Positions 16,707 through 23,765 of a stretch of 36,520 nucleotides of DNA are shown piece after piece; position 1 is the stretch's first letter, and every line of letters starts with the position of its first letter. The DNA is from Bernardetiaceae bacterium (lineage in GTDB: Bacteria; Bacteroidota; Bacteroidia; Cytophagales; Bernardetiaceae), in NCBI GenBank assembly GCA_020832465.1, contig JAFIER010000211.1:1-36520 (forward strand), written 5' to 3'. Made by a program: the position numbers and the translations under genes. The notes beneath the pieces were generated by a model. The model made no database searches. It saw only the letters and a list, made by a program, of their open reading frames with translations, and was not told where the DNA came from.

Positions 16707-17534
16707 TTATTTGACAGCTACAACGACCATATTCCAAGCCAAACGGCGCACTAAGGGCAGTTTGAGCAGTGCGCTATCGAGGGCGCGCAAGGGCTTAAAC
16801 CACCAGCCTATGGTTTTGTTGTTTTCTTTATAAATGCGTTTCCAATATCGCACTTTATTGGGATTGTAGCGTTTTATTAAATAGTAATGCAAAAAAAGAT
16901 ATAGCGTAGAGAGCCAAAACTCACGATGCGATACTTGGGTAAAATATTTGCGATACAATTTTAGAATATCAAATCCCAATGGCATCTCATCAATGGTGCG
17001 TACTTCTGTAGCCATACGGCGATATACATTGATAACGGGGTTGTATTTGATAGGATCCCAAGTATAGAGTTTTCCGCCTTTTTTTAGAAAATGGTGCATA
17101 TTAGCAATCCAATCTTCTTGCTCTTCGGGCGGTACGTGGTGCATCAAATTTGCACAATAAATAAAATCAAAAGTATCAGCTTCAAAAGTCATTTTTTCGG
17201 CGGGCGTTATGACCGTTTTGATGCTTGTGCCGTGGTGTGCGGCGAGGGCTTGGGCAAGCTCGCCCATTTTAGGAGAGATGTCGTTATAAGTAACCTCTGC
17301 ACCTTGCAAAGCAAAATAAGTGGAGCTTTCGCCTAATCCTGCGCCTACATCTAAGATTTTTTTGCCTTGCAAATTACCCATATCCTGAATAATAAACTGA
17401 TTTTCAATGGCACATAAACCTTCAAAAAGGGCATGCACTTCAATATCTTCTAAGGCTTCGGAGGTTGCCCAATCGTCGTGAAACTCGGTTTCTCGTTGAT
17501 GTAAAGCTTCTATAGATTGATTTTCTTTTGACAT
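16707..17534 (-). CDS. Class I SAM-dependent methyltransferase
   Basis: Predicted methyltransferase of unknown substrate, 275 residues. The Rossmann core has motif I ILDVGAGLGES (residues 60-70), an acidic end of the second strand in VTYNDISPKM, and motif IV DFIYCANLMHHVPP. Motif VI is GGKLYTWDP. After the core comes a basic, aromatic-rich C-terminal region of about 100 residues with a hydrophobic helix (STLYLFLHYYLI), suggesting membrane association. Such tails occur in ubiquinone/UbiE-like and lipid methyltransferases, but no specific family is recognisable. The start is ATG at 17532-17534. A family C element lies 43 bp upstream, possibly within its promoter region. Confidence 0.85.
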   Translation of the reverse strand: MSKENQSIEALHQRETEFHDDWATSEALEDIEVHALFEGLCAIENQFIIQDMGNLQGKKILDVGAGLGESSTYFALQGAEVTYNDISPKMGELAQALAAHHGTSIKTVITPAEKMTFEADTFDFIYCANLMHHVPPEEQEDWIANMHHFLKKGGKLYTWDPIKYNPVINVYRRMATEVRTIDEMPLGFDILKLYRKYFTQVSHREFWLSTLYLFLHYYLIKRYNPNKVRYWKRIYKENNKTIGWWFKPLRALDSALLKLPLVRRLAWNMVVVAVK

Positions 17535-17577
17535 AATCTTGTATTTCTGTATGACTTTATTGCTTTATGCTTAAAGG

Positions 17578-17790
17578 GGGTGTACGACAACTTTGCTAAA
17601 TTAGCACCGAAATAACATTTCTGTCAGAAATGTCGTTTCTAAAAATTTGACATCTAATATCTTTACAGCCTGTAGTACGAAGCTCCAGCTTCGTTATAAG
17701 CCACTTCCGAAGCAGGTGCTTCGGGCTACAGCTTTAAAAACTGTGAAGGCTGAAACTACCTAAGTTGATTTACCAACTTGACGTACACCC
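17578..17790. repeat. Family C MITE-like element (copy C2), long form, with 8-bp duplication
   Basis: 213 bp. Ends GGGTGTACGACAACTTTGC and CAACTTGACGTACACCC are flanked by perfect direct repeats CTTAAAGG (17570-17577 and 17791-17798). The left half matches C1, including the AAATAACATTTC-GAAATG hairpin. About 100 extra bp form a second structured module, with GAAGCTCCAGCTTC and CCGAAGCAGGTGCTTCGG palindromes (17682-17733). Confidence 0.82.
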
Positions 17791-17845
17791 CTTAAAGGCA
17801 AAGATACAATAAATTTGTGGAATAGGATATATTTCAGTGTGTTTT

Positions 17846-17889
17846 GGGTGTACGTCAAGTTAGCTAAATTCGCTCAGAAATGTTATTTC
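17846..17889. repeat. Family C left-end fragment
   Basis: GGGTGTACGTCAAGTTAGCT continues into TCAGAAATGTTATTTC, matching the left arm of family C. No matching right end is present before clpS, so the element is truncated. Confidence 0.55.
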
Positions 17890-17941
17890 AGGCTGTTCAA
17901 GGTCTAAGTAGTATGATGATACATATAGTTGTACAACAAAA

Positions 17942-17974
17942 AAGCGCAAAATTGTTGTTCACAAAATTACGCTT
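17942..17974 (-). terminator. Probable clpS terminator
   Basis: AAGCG...CGCTT arms with additional AATT pairing; on the minus strand it is followed by a TTTTTTGTTGT run. It lies about 45 bp beyond the clpS stop codon. Confidence 0.5.
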
Positions 17975-18016
17975 CTCACAAGGATCTCTTCGTGCATAGC
18001 TTACCATTGACAAGCA

Positions 18017-18304
18017 TTAGAGCACCTCTGCCGATATTCCACGGTCGCATATTGCATTGCGCATAGGGGCTAACTTATCAAAGTCTCCACTTTTAACGGC
18101 GCATTTGCCACGGTAATGAATAATAAGCGAGCATTGCTCGGCTTGCTGTGGGGTATGCTCACAGACTTTGACTAAGGTTTTGATGACATGCTCAAAGGTA
18201 TTGTAGTCATCATTAAAAACTACAAGTTGTTTGATTTCGGTTTCTTTGACCTCAACTTGCTCTTGTACTAATGTTTCGGTATGGGCTTCAAATATAGATT
18301 CCAT
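18017..18304 (-). CDS. clpS: ATP-dependent Clp protease adaptor ClpS
   Basis: Small cytosolic adaptor that hands N-degron substrates (proteins with bulky N-terminal residues) to ClpAP or ClpCP. The 95-residue product has the family core: VVFNDDYNTFEHVI (residues 28-41), whose Asn-Asp pair lines the substrate pocket, HTPQQAEQCSLIIHYRGKC, and the end RGISAEVL. An acidic, flexible N-terminal tail of about 25 residues (VQEQVEVKETEIKQ) is as expected for the segment that engages the unfoldase. The start is ATG at 18302-18304. smpB lies 182 bp upstream on the same strand, but a terminator between them argues against one transcript. Confidence 0.95.
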   Translation of the reverse strand: MESIFEAHTETLVQEQVEVKETEIKQLVVFNDDYNTFEHVIKTLVKVCEHTPQQAEQCSLIIHYRGKCAVKSGDFDKLAPMRNAICDRGISAEVL

Positions 18305-18407
18305 ATCTTTGCTTAATTTTTTTTATTTGAAAATACGAATAAAAATACGCAAATTTTTATCGCAAATGCAAATTATTTGCATACTTTTTTTGAAAAAAAT
18401 ATTTAGG

Positions 18408-18448
18408 CATAAGCAATAACATTTTTGAGAGAAAGATTATTGCTTATG
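18408..18448 (-). terminator. smpB terminator
   Basis: Perfect 12-bp stem CATAAGCAATAA (18408-18419) and TTATTGCTTATG (18437-18448). On the minus strand it runs into CCTAAATATTTTTTTC, a T-rich tail fitting an intrinsic terminator for smpB. Confidence 0.75.
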
Positions 18449-18451
18449 CTC

Positions 18452-18493
18452 AAAGTTACTTATGCTCAATATAAAGTTACTTATGCTCAATAT
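18452..18493. repeat. 21-bp tandem duplication at the smpB 3' end
   Basis: AAAGTTACTTATGCTCAATAT occurs twice in direct succession (18452-18472 and 18473-18493). The right copy includes the last two codons and the stop of smpB. Confidence 0.85.
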
Positions 18494-18951
18494 TTCATGC
18501 GTTGCAACTCTCTTTTTTGGTCTTTTTCTTTGATAGACTGACGCTTATCATAGAGTTTTTTACCTTTGGCTAAGGCAATTTCTACTTTAGCTAAGCCTCT
18601 ATCATTGATAAAAATACGCTTAGGAATAATGGTTAGTCCTTTTTCGCTCATTCCTGTTTCGAGTTTGCGCAGTTCTCTTTTTTGCAACAGAAGTTTGCGT
18701 TCTGCTTTGGCATCGTGGTTATGAATATTGCCTCTTTCGTAGGGTGAAATATGCAAATTACGTATAAAAAGTTCGCCGTCAATGAAAAGACAAAAAGCAT
18801 CTTGCATATTGACTTTTGCTTGACGTATAGATTTGATTTCTGTGCCTTGCAACACAATTCCAGCCGTATAAGTATCTATGAAGCTATATTCAAAAGAAGC
18901 TTTGCGGTTTTGAATATTGATATTTTTTTTAAACTTTTCGTTCTTTGCCAT
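18487..18951 (-). CDS. smpB: SsrA-binding protein SmpB
   Basis: RNA-binding protein that, with tmRNA, rescues stalled ribosomes by trans-translation. The 154-residue protein has the full family pattern: RKASFEYSFIDTYTAGIVL, QGTEIKSIRQAKVNMQDAF, ISPYERGNIHNHD, RKLLLQKRELRKLE and the basic C-terminal tail KKLYDKRQSIKEKDQKREL. The tail inserts into the empty mRNA channel. The start is ATG at 18949-18951. The tmRNA gene itself (ssrA) was not found in the window. The stop codon lies within a 21-bp tandem duplication, which has not altered the reading frame. Confidence 0.97.
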   Translation of the reverse strand: MAKNEKFKKNINIQNRKASFEYSFIDTYTAGIVLQGTEIKSIRQAKVNMQDAFCLFIDGELFIRNLHISPYERGNIHNHDAKAERKLLLQKRELRKLETGMSEKGLTIIPKRIFINDRGLAKVEIALAKGKKLYDKRQSIKEKDQKRELQRMKY

Positions 18952-19093
18952 GGTATTTTTGGGGTATTTTTTTTACTTGCTTGAAAAATAGCAATATTTC
19001 GCATACTGCCTTAGCTTAACTGCCTATACTAACTTATCTAGGCAAAAAATGGTTCGATAATTTTGTAATAATTAGCGATTATTGGGTTTAGGC

Positions 19094-19289
19094 GGGTGTG
19101 CGTCAAGTTGATAAATAGACTTATAGGGTGCAATTCATATTTACGCAGTAGCATAAGCTACTGTCTTAAAACAACTACTATCGCCGTGTTTGGTGTCCTC
19201 ACCAAACACAAACCGCGTAGTTCTGAAATGCACCCGACCGACTTAGGTAATTTCATCACTAACAGTTTTTGAAAACTGTTGGTGCTGAG
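19094..19289. repeat. Family C element (copy C5) interrupted by element D1
   Basis: It begins GGGTGTGCGTCAAGTTGATA as family C. After D1 it continues with CGACTTAGGTAATTTCATCA and an AACAGTTTTtgAAAACTGTT palindrome, the order seen inside C2 read from its right end. A right terminal repeat is not recognisable, so the right limit is approximate. Confidence 0.55.
19126..19235. repeat. Palindromic element, family D (copy D1)
   Basis: 110 bp with inverted ends GGGTGCAATTCATA and TTCTGAAATGCACCC. Two internal hairpins are CAGTAGC-ataa-GCTACTG (19146-19163) and GTGTTTGGTG-tcct-CACCAAACAC (19186-19209). GACTTA is repeated close to both sides, consistent with a target duplication inside the host family C element. 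A 17-bp fragment of the same end is at 6964-6980. Confidence 0.6.
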
Positions 19290-19355
19290 TCATAGGTTGC
19301 TTCATCGATATAAACCATTTTATTGCAAGTAGTTTATACCCAAAACTAAAGCACA

Positions 19356-19392
19356 AAAAAGCAATGTCTCTGTATAAGAGACCTTGCTTTTT
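19356..19392 (-). terminator. Terminator of the siaB-siaC operon
   Basis: Stem AAAAAGCAAtGTCTCT / AGAGACctTGCTTTTT around a 5-nt loop. It is followed on the minus strand by TTTTTTGTGCTTT and placed just past the siaC stop. Confidence 0.82.
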
Positions 19393-19435
19393 GTTTATAC
19401 TTATCGTAAATGTGGCAAGTTTTAGCTACACACTC

Positions 19436-19819
19436 TTATTCTTCTTCTATCATGTGCATATTGATTTTGACATCAATAATATCCTGAAAATCTTCTCCTG
19501 ACTCTTGCATATCTTCGTCGTCTTCTTCGTAGAACCAATTGATAAGGACATCTTGTCCTTTCTCTTGAAGATGCTCGAGTTTACGGAATATCTCGACGAT
19601 ACACTTAGATGAGCTCGTATTAAAATATTCGAGCTTTACATCAAGTATAGAGTTTGCTTGTGGGGATTCTATATACTTATCAAGCCACTCGAAGAGTGGT
19701 CTGTAAAACTCTATGGAGTTTTCAGGTATAGAACGTCCTTCAACAACAAATTTTCCGGTGCCCGCATTAAAATCTAAGAGTGGGGTCTTGCTTGTGCCTT
19801 CCAAATAAAAATTTTCCAT
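19436..19819 (-). CDS. siaC: SiaC family regulatory phosphoprotein (DUF1987)
   Basis: Homologue of Pseudomonas SiaC, the small protein phosphorylated by SiaB and dephosphorylated by the PP2C phosphatase SiaA. There the unmodified form activates the diguanylate cyclase SiaD. The 127-residue product matches the family: STKTPLLDF, GRSIPENSIEFYRPLFEWL, and the phosphosite region EYFNTSSSK with the acceptor threonine at residue 68, the same number as in SiaC. NWFYEEDDEDM follows. The start is ATG at 19817-19819. It lies 26 bp after siaB and is followed by a strong terminator, so the two form an operon. No diguanylate cyclase is in the window, so the output must differ or lie elsewhere. Confidence 0.9.
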   Translation of the reverse strand: MENFYLEGTSKTPLLDFNAGTGKFVVEGRSIPENSIEFYRPLFEWLDKYIESPQANSILDVKLEYFNTSSSKCIVEIFRKLEHLQEKGQDVLINWFYEEDDEDMQESGEDFQDIIDVKINMHMIEEE

Positions 19820-19845
19820 TCGTATATATAGAGCAGTGAAATTTT

Positions 19846-20412
19846 TTATGCTGAAACTATTACTTTCAAACTGAAAAATGAATTACCATCTTGGCAATCC
19901 TTAAACTCGTAGTGAAGTTTTTCACCCGATCTTTTTGCTATATCAATAATTCCTAATCCAGCACCGCCTTTTTCAGAGAGTTCGCCGTGATGCAATTGTT
20001 CACGATATAACATTCTGATTTCGTCTTTTGATGCTTGATTGATTTTATCGATGTGCGCTTTTAGATTTGCAATATCTTTATTGGGGATAAAATTACCTGT
20101 AATAATAGAGTACCCATCATCGTTTTTTGCCAAAATAAAAATAATAGCATTTTGTTCTTGCGAATTTTGATATAAATTTTTATCAAAATGATTTTGAACG
20201 TTTTGAATCGTTTCTATTAAAATGTGATATACCTTTTTTCTGAGCTTCGATTGTGATTCGAGCATAGCAAGTCGCTCATCGATAATAGATAGCATGCTAT
20301 CTAAAAGCGTATGCGATGGTGCGCCTTTGTAAGACATAATAATGCCTTCAGGTAGTATGGTACGATAATATGCGCTAATATTCAATTTTATTTTAGGCGT
20401 TTGATACGGCAA
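19846..20412 (-). CDS. siaB: SiaB family protein kinase
   Basis: Kinase of the GHKL fold that phosphorylates SiaC on threonine. The 188-residue protein has the N-box helix ILIETIQNVQNHF (Glu67, Asn71) and the glycine-rich ATP lid GGAGLGIIDIAKRSG (residues 149-163). The N-terminal part has the family-like SYKGAPSHTLLDSML. Two starts are possible: TTG at 20412, used here because the residues before SYKG resemble the family's first strand and helix and a TGA directly precedes it, or ATG at 20335-20337 giving 163 residues. It is first in the siaB-siaC operon. Two SpoIIE-type phosphatases in the same window (26498-28582 and at the right edge) are candidate antagonists. Confidence 0.85.
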   Translation of the reverse strand: MPYQTPKIKLNISAYYRTILPEGIIMSYKGAPSHTLLDSMLSIIDERLAMLESQSKLRKKVYHILIETIQNVQNHFDKNLYQNSQEQNAIIFILAKNDDGYSIITGNFIPNKDIANLKAHIDKINQASKDEIRMLYREQLHHGELSEKGGAGLGIIDIAKRSGEKLHYEFKDCQDGNSFFSLKVIVSA

Positions 20413-20505
20413 TCAATAATCAATATTAAAAGCGCGATAACTTACTACGGCATAACGATATAATAACATCATTAAAACTTATGTAGCAGGCTACGCAAAA
20501 CTATT

Positions 20506-20545
20506 CTACTTAAAGGAGCATAAAAAGATGCTTTTTATCAAGTAG
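20506..20545 (-). terminator. Possible terminator of the glycosyltransferase gene
   Basis: Outer arms CTACTT (20506-20511) and AAGTAG (20540-20545) enclose GAGCATAAAAAGATGC. The structure is AT-rich and has no strong T-run, so it may be only a weak terminator downstream of the gene ending at 20613. Confidence 0.35.
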
Positions 20546-20612
20546 GAATATTATAATTGTAAATATACAAAAATAAAAAACGAAACCAAATTTTTATGCA
20601 AAAAAACTAAAA

Positions 20613-21806
20613 TTATTTTTTTGCAGTCTGATAGTATTGAAAATTCGCTACGGTCTCTACCTCGGCATCAGCTACTATAGTTTGCTTTTGCAAAGGTAAG
20701 CGATTGATAGCTTTTTCGTATTTTCGGATAACAATGCGTTGGTCAAATTTGGTTTCGGCTACGTGCCGGCTATTTCGTCCTAGTTCGGCAAGGTAGCTAT
20801 TATCCATTTGCATAAGGCGTTGCATTTTATCTGCCAAATCATAGGGGTCTTTGACTTTGCAAAGATAACCGTTATAATTATGTATGACAGTTTCGCGGCA
20901 GCCGGGCACATCAGTTGCAATAAGTGGCTTACCTAAAGATGCAGCTTCTAACAAAGTACGTGGCGTTCCTTCCCTGTAGGAAGGCAAAACTACACAGTCT
21001 GCATTGATAATCGCAGGGCGTACATCTGATACAGTACCTAAATATTCTATCAAACCTTCGTCGACCCATTTTTGAATATCGCACTCAGGTATTCCTAATT
21101 TTTTGCCTTCGTCGAGCTTACCTAAAATTTGAAATTTAGCCTGAACACCCTTAGCTTGCAATAAGCGTATAGCTTCGATATACTCGAGAATGCCTTTGTC
21201 GTAAAGTAAGCGTGCAATAAGCAAAAAGGTAAAGGTTTTGGGTTTCGAAGCATGCGCTTGCAAAAGCTGGGGCTGAAAATGATCTATATCTACGCCCGAG
21301 CCTGGGAGCGTATCAGCAATATGCTTTTTGATTAAGCCTTTTTGTAAAAAAAGATTTAAGTCATCTCCATTCTGAAAAAATACTAATGCTGGAAAACGAA
21401 ATGAAATTTTATATAAAAGACGAGCCACACGGGACGAGATTCCTCTATGGATAAAAACAGTACCCAGCCCCGTTACATTATTGATAACAGGAATAGACAA
21501 GGCTTTTGCAGCAAGCGTACCGTAAATATTGGGTTTTATGGTATAATGCAAAATGACATCAAAACCATGCTTTTTATAAATTTTATAAAGTTGAGAAAAA
21601 AGCCGTACGTCTTGAAAGGGGTTAGTACCTTTAGCTTCTATTGCCAAAGGTTCAAAACTACAGCCCATTGCCTCAATCTGTTCGGCATAACCATCATCAG
21701 CAGCAATAGCTACTACTTCATAATTTTTATTGATAAAAGACGCTATGAGTCCTTTGCGAAAGTTATAAATATTCCAAGCAGAATTTACCACAATTCCTAT
21801 TTTCAT
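20613..21806 (-). CDS. Glycosyltransferase family 4 protein
   Basis: Cytosolic GT-B glycosyltransferase that probably adds a sugar to a lipid-linked or surface glycan. The 397-residue protein starts MKIGIVVNSAWNIYNFRKGL. The N-terminal domain contains IKPNIYGTLAAK and INNVTGLGTVF. The C-terminal GT4 domain has FLLIARLLYDKGILEYIEA and the nucleotide-sugar EX7E motif in SYREGTPRTLLEAASLGKPL, then VPGCRETV. The start is ATG at 21804-21806; a reading from TTG at 21890 would add 28 Asn/Tyr-rich residues and is rejected. It looks most like PglA/WbpX-type transferases of polysaccharide loci, but no other glycan gene is nearby. Donor and acceptor are unknown. Confidence 0.92.
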   Translation of the reverse strand: MKIGIVVNSAWNIYNFRKGLIASFINKNYEVVAIAADDGYAEQIEAMGCSFEPLAIEAKGTNPFQDVRLFSQLYKIYKKHGFDVILHYTIKPNIYGTLAAKALSIPVINNVTGLGTVFIHRGISSRVARLLYKISFRFPALVFFQNGDDLNLFLQKGLIKKHIADTLPGSGVDIDHFQPQLLQAHASKPKTFTFLLIARLLYDKGILEYIEAIRLLQAKGVQAKFQILGKLDEGKKLGIPECDIQKWVDEGLIEYLGTVSDVRPAIINADCVVLPSYREGTPRTLLEAASLGKPLIATDVPGCRETVIHNYNGYLCKVKDPYDLADKMQRLMQMDNSYLAELGRNSRHVAETKFDQRIVIRKYEKAINRLPLQKQTIVADAEVETVANFQYYQTAKK

Positions 21807-22224
21807 ATATTTAATGTTTTTGTTAAGGTAACAGATTTGATAATTGTTGTTGTGGTAGTACTTGTTGTCATTGGGTAGGCATTTTGGCAAATATTATTTT
21901 TGACTTCTGATATGTACATTTTTAACGCAATTTGAAAATAGTTTAAAAAATAAGTTTTATTTGATGCACGCATTAAATAAAACTTAGCAAAGGTCTTAAA
22001 AACTATACTATTTTGTATTACAAACATATCAATTTTTTAAAAACTTAGCAATTTGAGCTAAAGCTATAAGACTTTCGGTAGTGTATAACAAGTAATGCTT
22101 AGAACTAACAGTTCTTTGAGAACTGTTAGTTTTGAAAGACTTTGAGCATCATATCTTTAAGACTACCAGACTTTCAAAGCCTTCTATGCTTTTATTGTTA
22201 AAATAGCAAAAAACAATCCAAAAA
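21807..22224. other. Intergenic region glycosyltransferase / radA
   Basis: 418 bp without a credible gene. It is AT-rich with a GTTGTTGTGGTAGTACTTGT-like low-complexity stretch at 21844-21870, and holds MITE-like copy A3 near its right end. Confidence 0.6.
22077..22167. repeat. Family A MITE-like element (copy A3) with 8-bp duplication
   Basis: 91 bp, same orientation as A2 and differing from it at only a few positions (GAGCATCATATC versus GAGCATTACATC). It is flanked by perfect direct repeats AGACTTTC (22069-22076 and 22168-22175). It lies 57 bp past the radA stop codon. Confidence 0.88.
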
Positions 22225-23610
22225 TTAAAAAAAGTGAGGTAAAATGTCCTCAAGTTTTCCAAAAGCGTGTACTTTTATGCCGTAATTGGCTAAATCAATG
22301 GCTTTCATATTGTATTTTGATATATAAATTTCGCGGTATCCGAGCTTTTCGGCTTCTGCTATTCGGTTCTCTATGCGGCTAATCGCTCTGACCTCACCTC
22401 CTAAACCGACTTCTGCCGTAAAGCATACGTGCTCGGGCAGGGGCTGGTCATGATAAGAAGAGACAACGGACATACATACGGCTAAATCAATCGCGGGGTC
22501 TTCGATTTTAAGGCCGCCTGCAATATTTAAAAATACATCTTGAGCAGCCAAACGATAACCGCCACGCTTTTCTAAAACCGCAAGTAGCATGTTAAGACGT
22601 TTAGCATCATATCCCGTACTGCTTCGCTGCGGTGTGCCGTAAGCTGCGGCGCTGACCAAGGATTGGACTTCAATAAGAAGAGGGCGGTTGCCCTCTACGG
22701 TTGCGCCTATGGTGATACCACTCAAGCCTTCGTCTCTTTGTGAAATCAAAATTTCAGAGGGGTTGCTTACTTCGCGTAATCCTGTAGCCCGCATTTCATA
22801 AATACCAATTTCGGACGTAGAGCCAAAGCGATTTTTCATTGTCCGTAATAGGCGGTAGGTCAAGTGCCTATCTCCCTCGAATTGCAATACAGTATCGACC
22901 ATGTGTTCAAGGATTTTCGGACCAGCAATAGCCCCATCTTTGGTAATATGACCGATAAGAAACACTGGAATTTGACGTTCTTTCGAGAAACGCATCCATT
23001 CGCCAGTGCAATGACGCACTTGGGAGATACTGCCCGCACCCGAGTCAATGTAGCTTGTATAAAGTGTTTGAATAGAATCTATAATGACAATATCAGGCTC
23101 GAGTTCGTTGATGCGTGAAAAGATTTTTTCAATATTCGTTTCCGTGAGTACATAGCAATCAGGTGATCTATCGCCGAGGCGGTCTGCCCGCATTTTTATT
23201 TGTTGCTGGCTCTCTTCGCCCGAGACGTACAAAACTTTACACATTTTGAGGGCAAGCGCAAGTTGTAGCATAAGTGTAGATTTGCCAATACCTGGCTCAC
23301 CACCTATTAAAATCAAGGAGCCTGGTACAATTCCTCCTCCTAAAACTCGATTAAGCTCTTCGTCGTAGGTAGGAATGCGAGGGGAATCCTCTGCTTTGAT
23401 TTCTGAAATTTTAGTAGGGTGGTTATCTGCTTTTCGCCCTTTTGCATCGGGTTTTTGCCACGCTTTTTCTTGCGTTTTGTTATCATCTTTATCTAAAATT
23501 TCCTCTACGAAGCTATTCCATTCGCCACAGGCTGAGCATCTGCCGAGCCATTTAGCCGATTCGTAACCACATTCTTTACAGAAATAGGCTTTTTTTATTT
23601 TTTTTGCCAT
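22225..23610 (-). CDS. radA: DNA repair protein RadA
   Basis: RecA-like ATPase that helps process recombination intermediates by driving branch migration. The 461-residue protein has all family parts. A four-cysteine zinc finger lies at the N-terminus (CKECGYESAKWLGRCSACGEW). The Walker A motif is GGEPGIGKST (about residues 92-101), Walker B is in PDIVIIDSIQT, and the RadA signature KNRFGSTSEIG is present. A C-terminal Lon-like (S16-fold) domain spans about residues 285-461. The start is ATG at 23608-23610, directly before the zinc finger. A family A element separates it from hflX upstream, and another lies past its stop. Confidence 0.97.
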   Translation of the reverse strand: MAKKIKKAYFCKECGYESAKWLGRCSACGEWNSFVEEILDKDDNKTQEKAWQKPDAKGRKADNHPTKISEIKAEDSPRIPTYDEELNRVLGGGIVPGSLILIGGEPGIGKSTLMLQLALALKMCKVLYVSGEESQQQIKMRADRLGDRSPDCYVLTETNIEKIFSRINELEPDIVIIDSIQTLYTSYIDSGAGSISQVRHCTGEWMRFSKERQIPVFLIGHITKDGAIAGPKILEHMVDTVLQFEGDRHLTYRLLRTMKNRFGSTSEIGIYEMRATGLREVSNPSEILISQRDEGLSGITIGATVEGNRPLLIEVQSLVSAAAYGTPQRSSTGYDAKRLNMLLAVLEKRGGYRLAAQDVFLNIAGGLKIEDPAIDLAVCMSVVSSYHDQPLPEHVCFTAEVGLGGEVRAISRIENRIAEAEKLGYREIYISKYNMKAIDLANYGIKVHAFGKLEDILPHFF

Positions 23611-23665
23611 AGAAAGCGGAGTTTTTGGGTATTATGCTATAAAGCAAGTTGAAAGTGCAAAATAA

Positions 23666-23756
23666 GGTAGTCTTAAAGATGTAATGCTCAAAGTCTTTCA
23701 AAACTAACAGTTCTCAAAGAACTGTTAGTTCTAAGCATTACTTGTTATACACTACC
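23666..23756. repeat. Family A MITE-like element (copy A4) with 8-bp duplication
   Basis: 91 bp, same orientation as A1 and differing from it at about one position. Perfect direct repeats CAAAATAA lie at 23658-23665 and 23757-23764. It fills most of the gap between hflX and radA, 9 bp beyond the hflX stop codon, so it lies in the radA upstream region. Confidence 0.88.
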
Positions 23757-23765
23757 CAAAATAAC

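Larger units (their letters stand above)
17535..18016. other. Intergenic region with family C elements
   Basis: 482 bp without a gene. It contains complete element C2 (17578-17790), a one-ended family C fragment (17846-17889), a family B end (AGTAGTATGAT near 17908-17918) and the clpS terminator. Confidence 0.7.
18952..19435. other. Intergenic region with nested repeats
   Basis: 484 bp without a gene. From 19094 a family C element begins, interrupted at 19126-19235 by element D1 and continuing to about 19289. The right part contains the terminator at 19356-19392. Confidence 0.7.

Noticed and set aside
21803-22027. 74-codon frame upstream of the glycosyltransferase gene
   Set aside because: It overlaps the glycosyltransferase start and encodes a low-complexity Thr/Ile-rich end from a GTT-rich stretch; there is no sign of selection.
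8213-23764. CRISPR array, suggested by recurring palindromic repeats
   Set aside because: The repeats are kilobases apart, have transposition-type flanking duplications and are not separated by uniform spacers; no cas gene is present.
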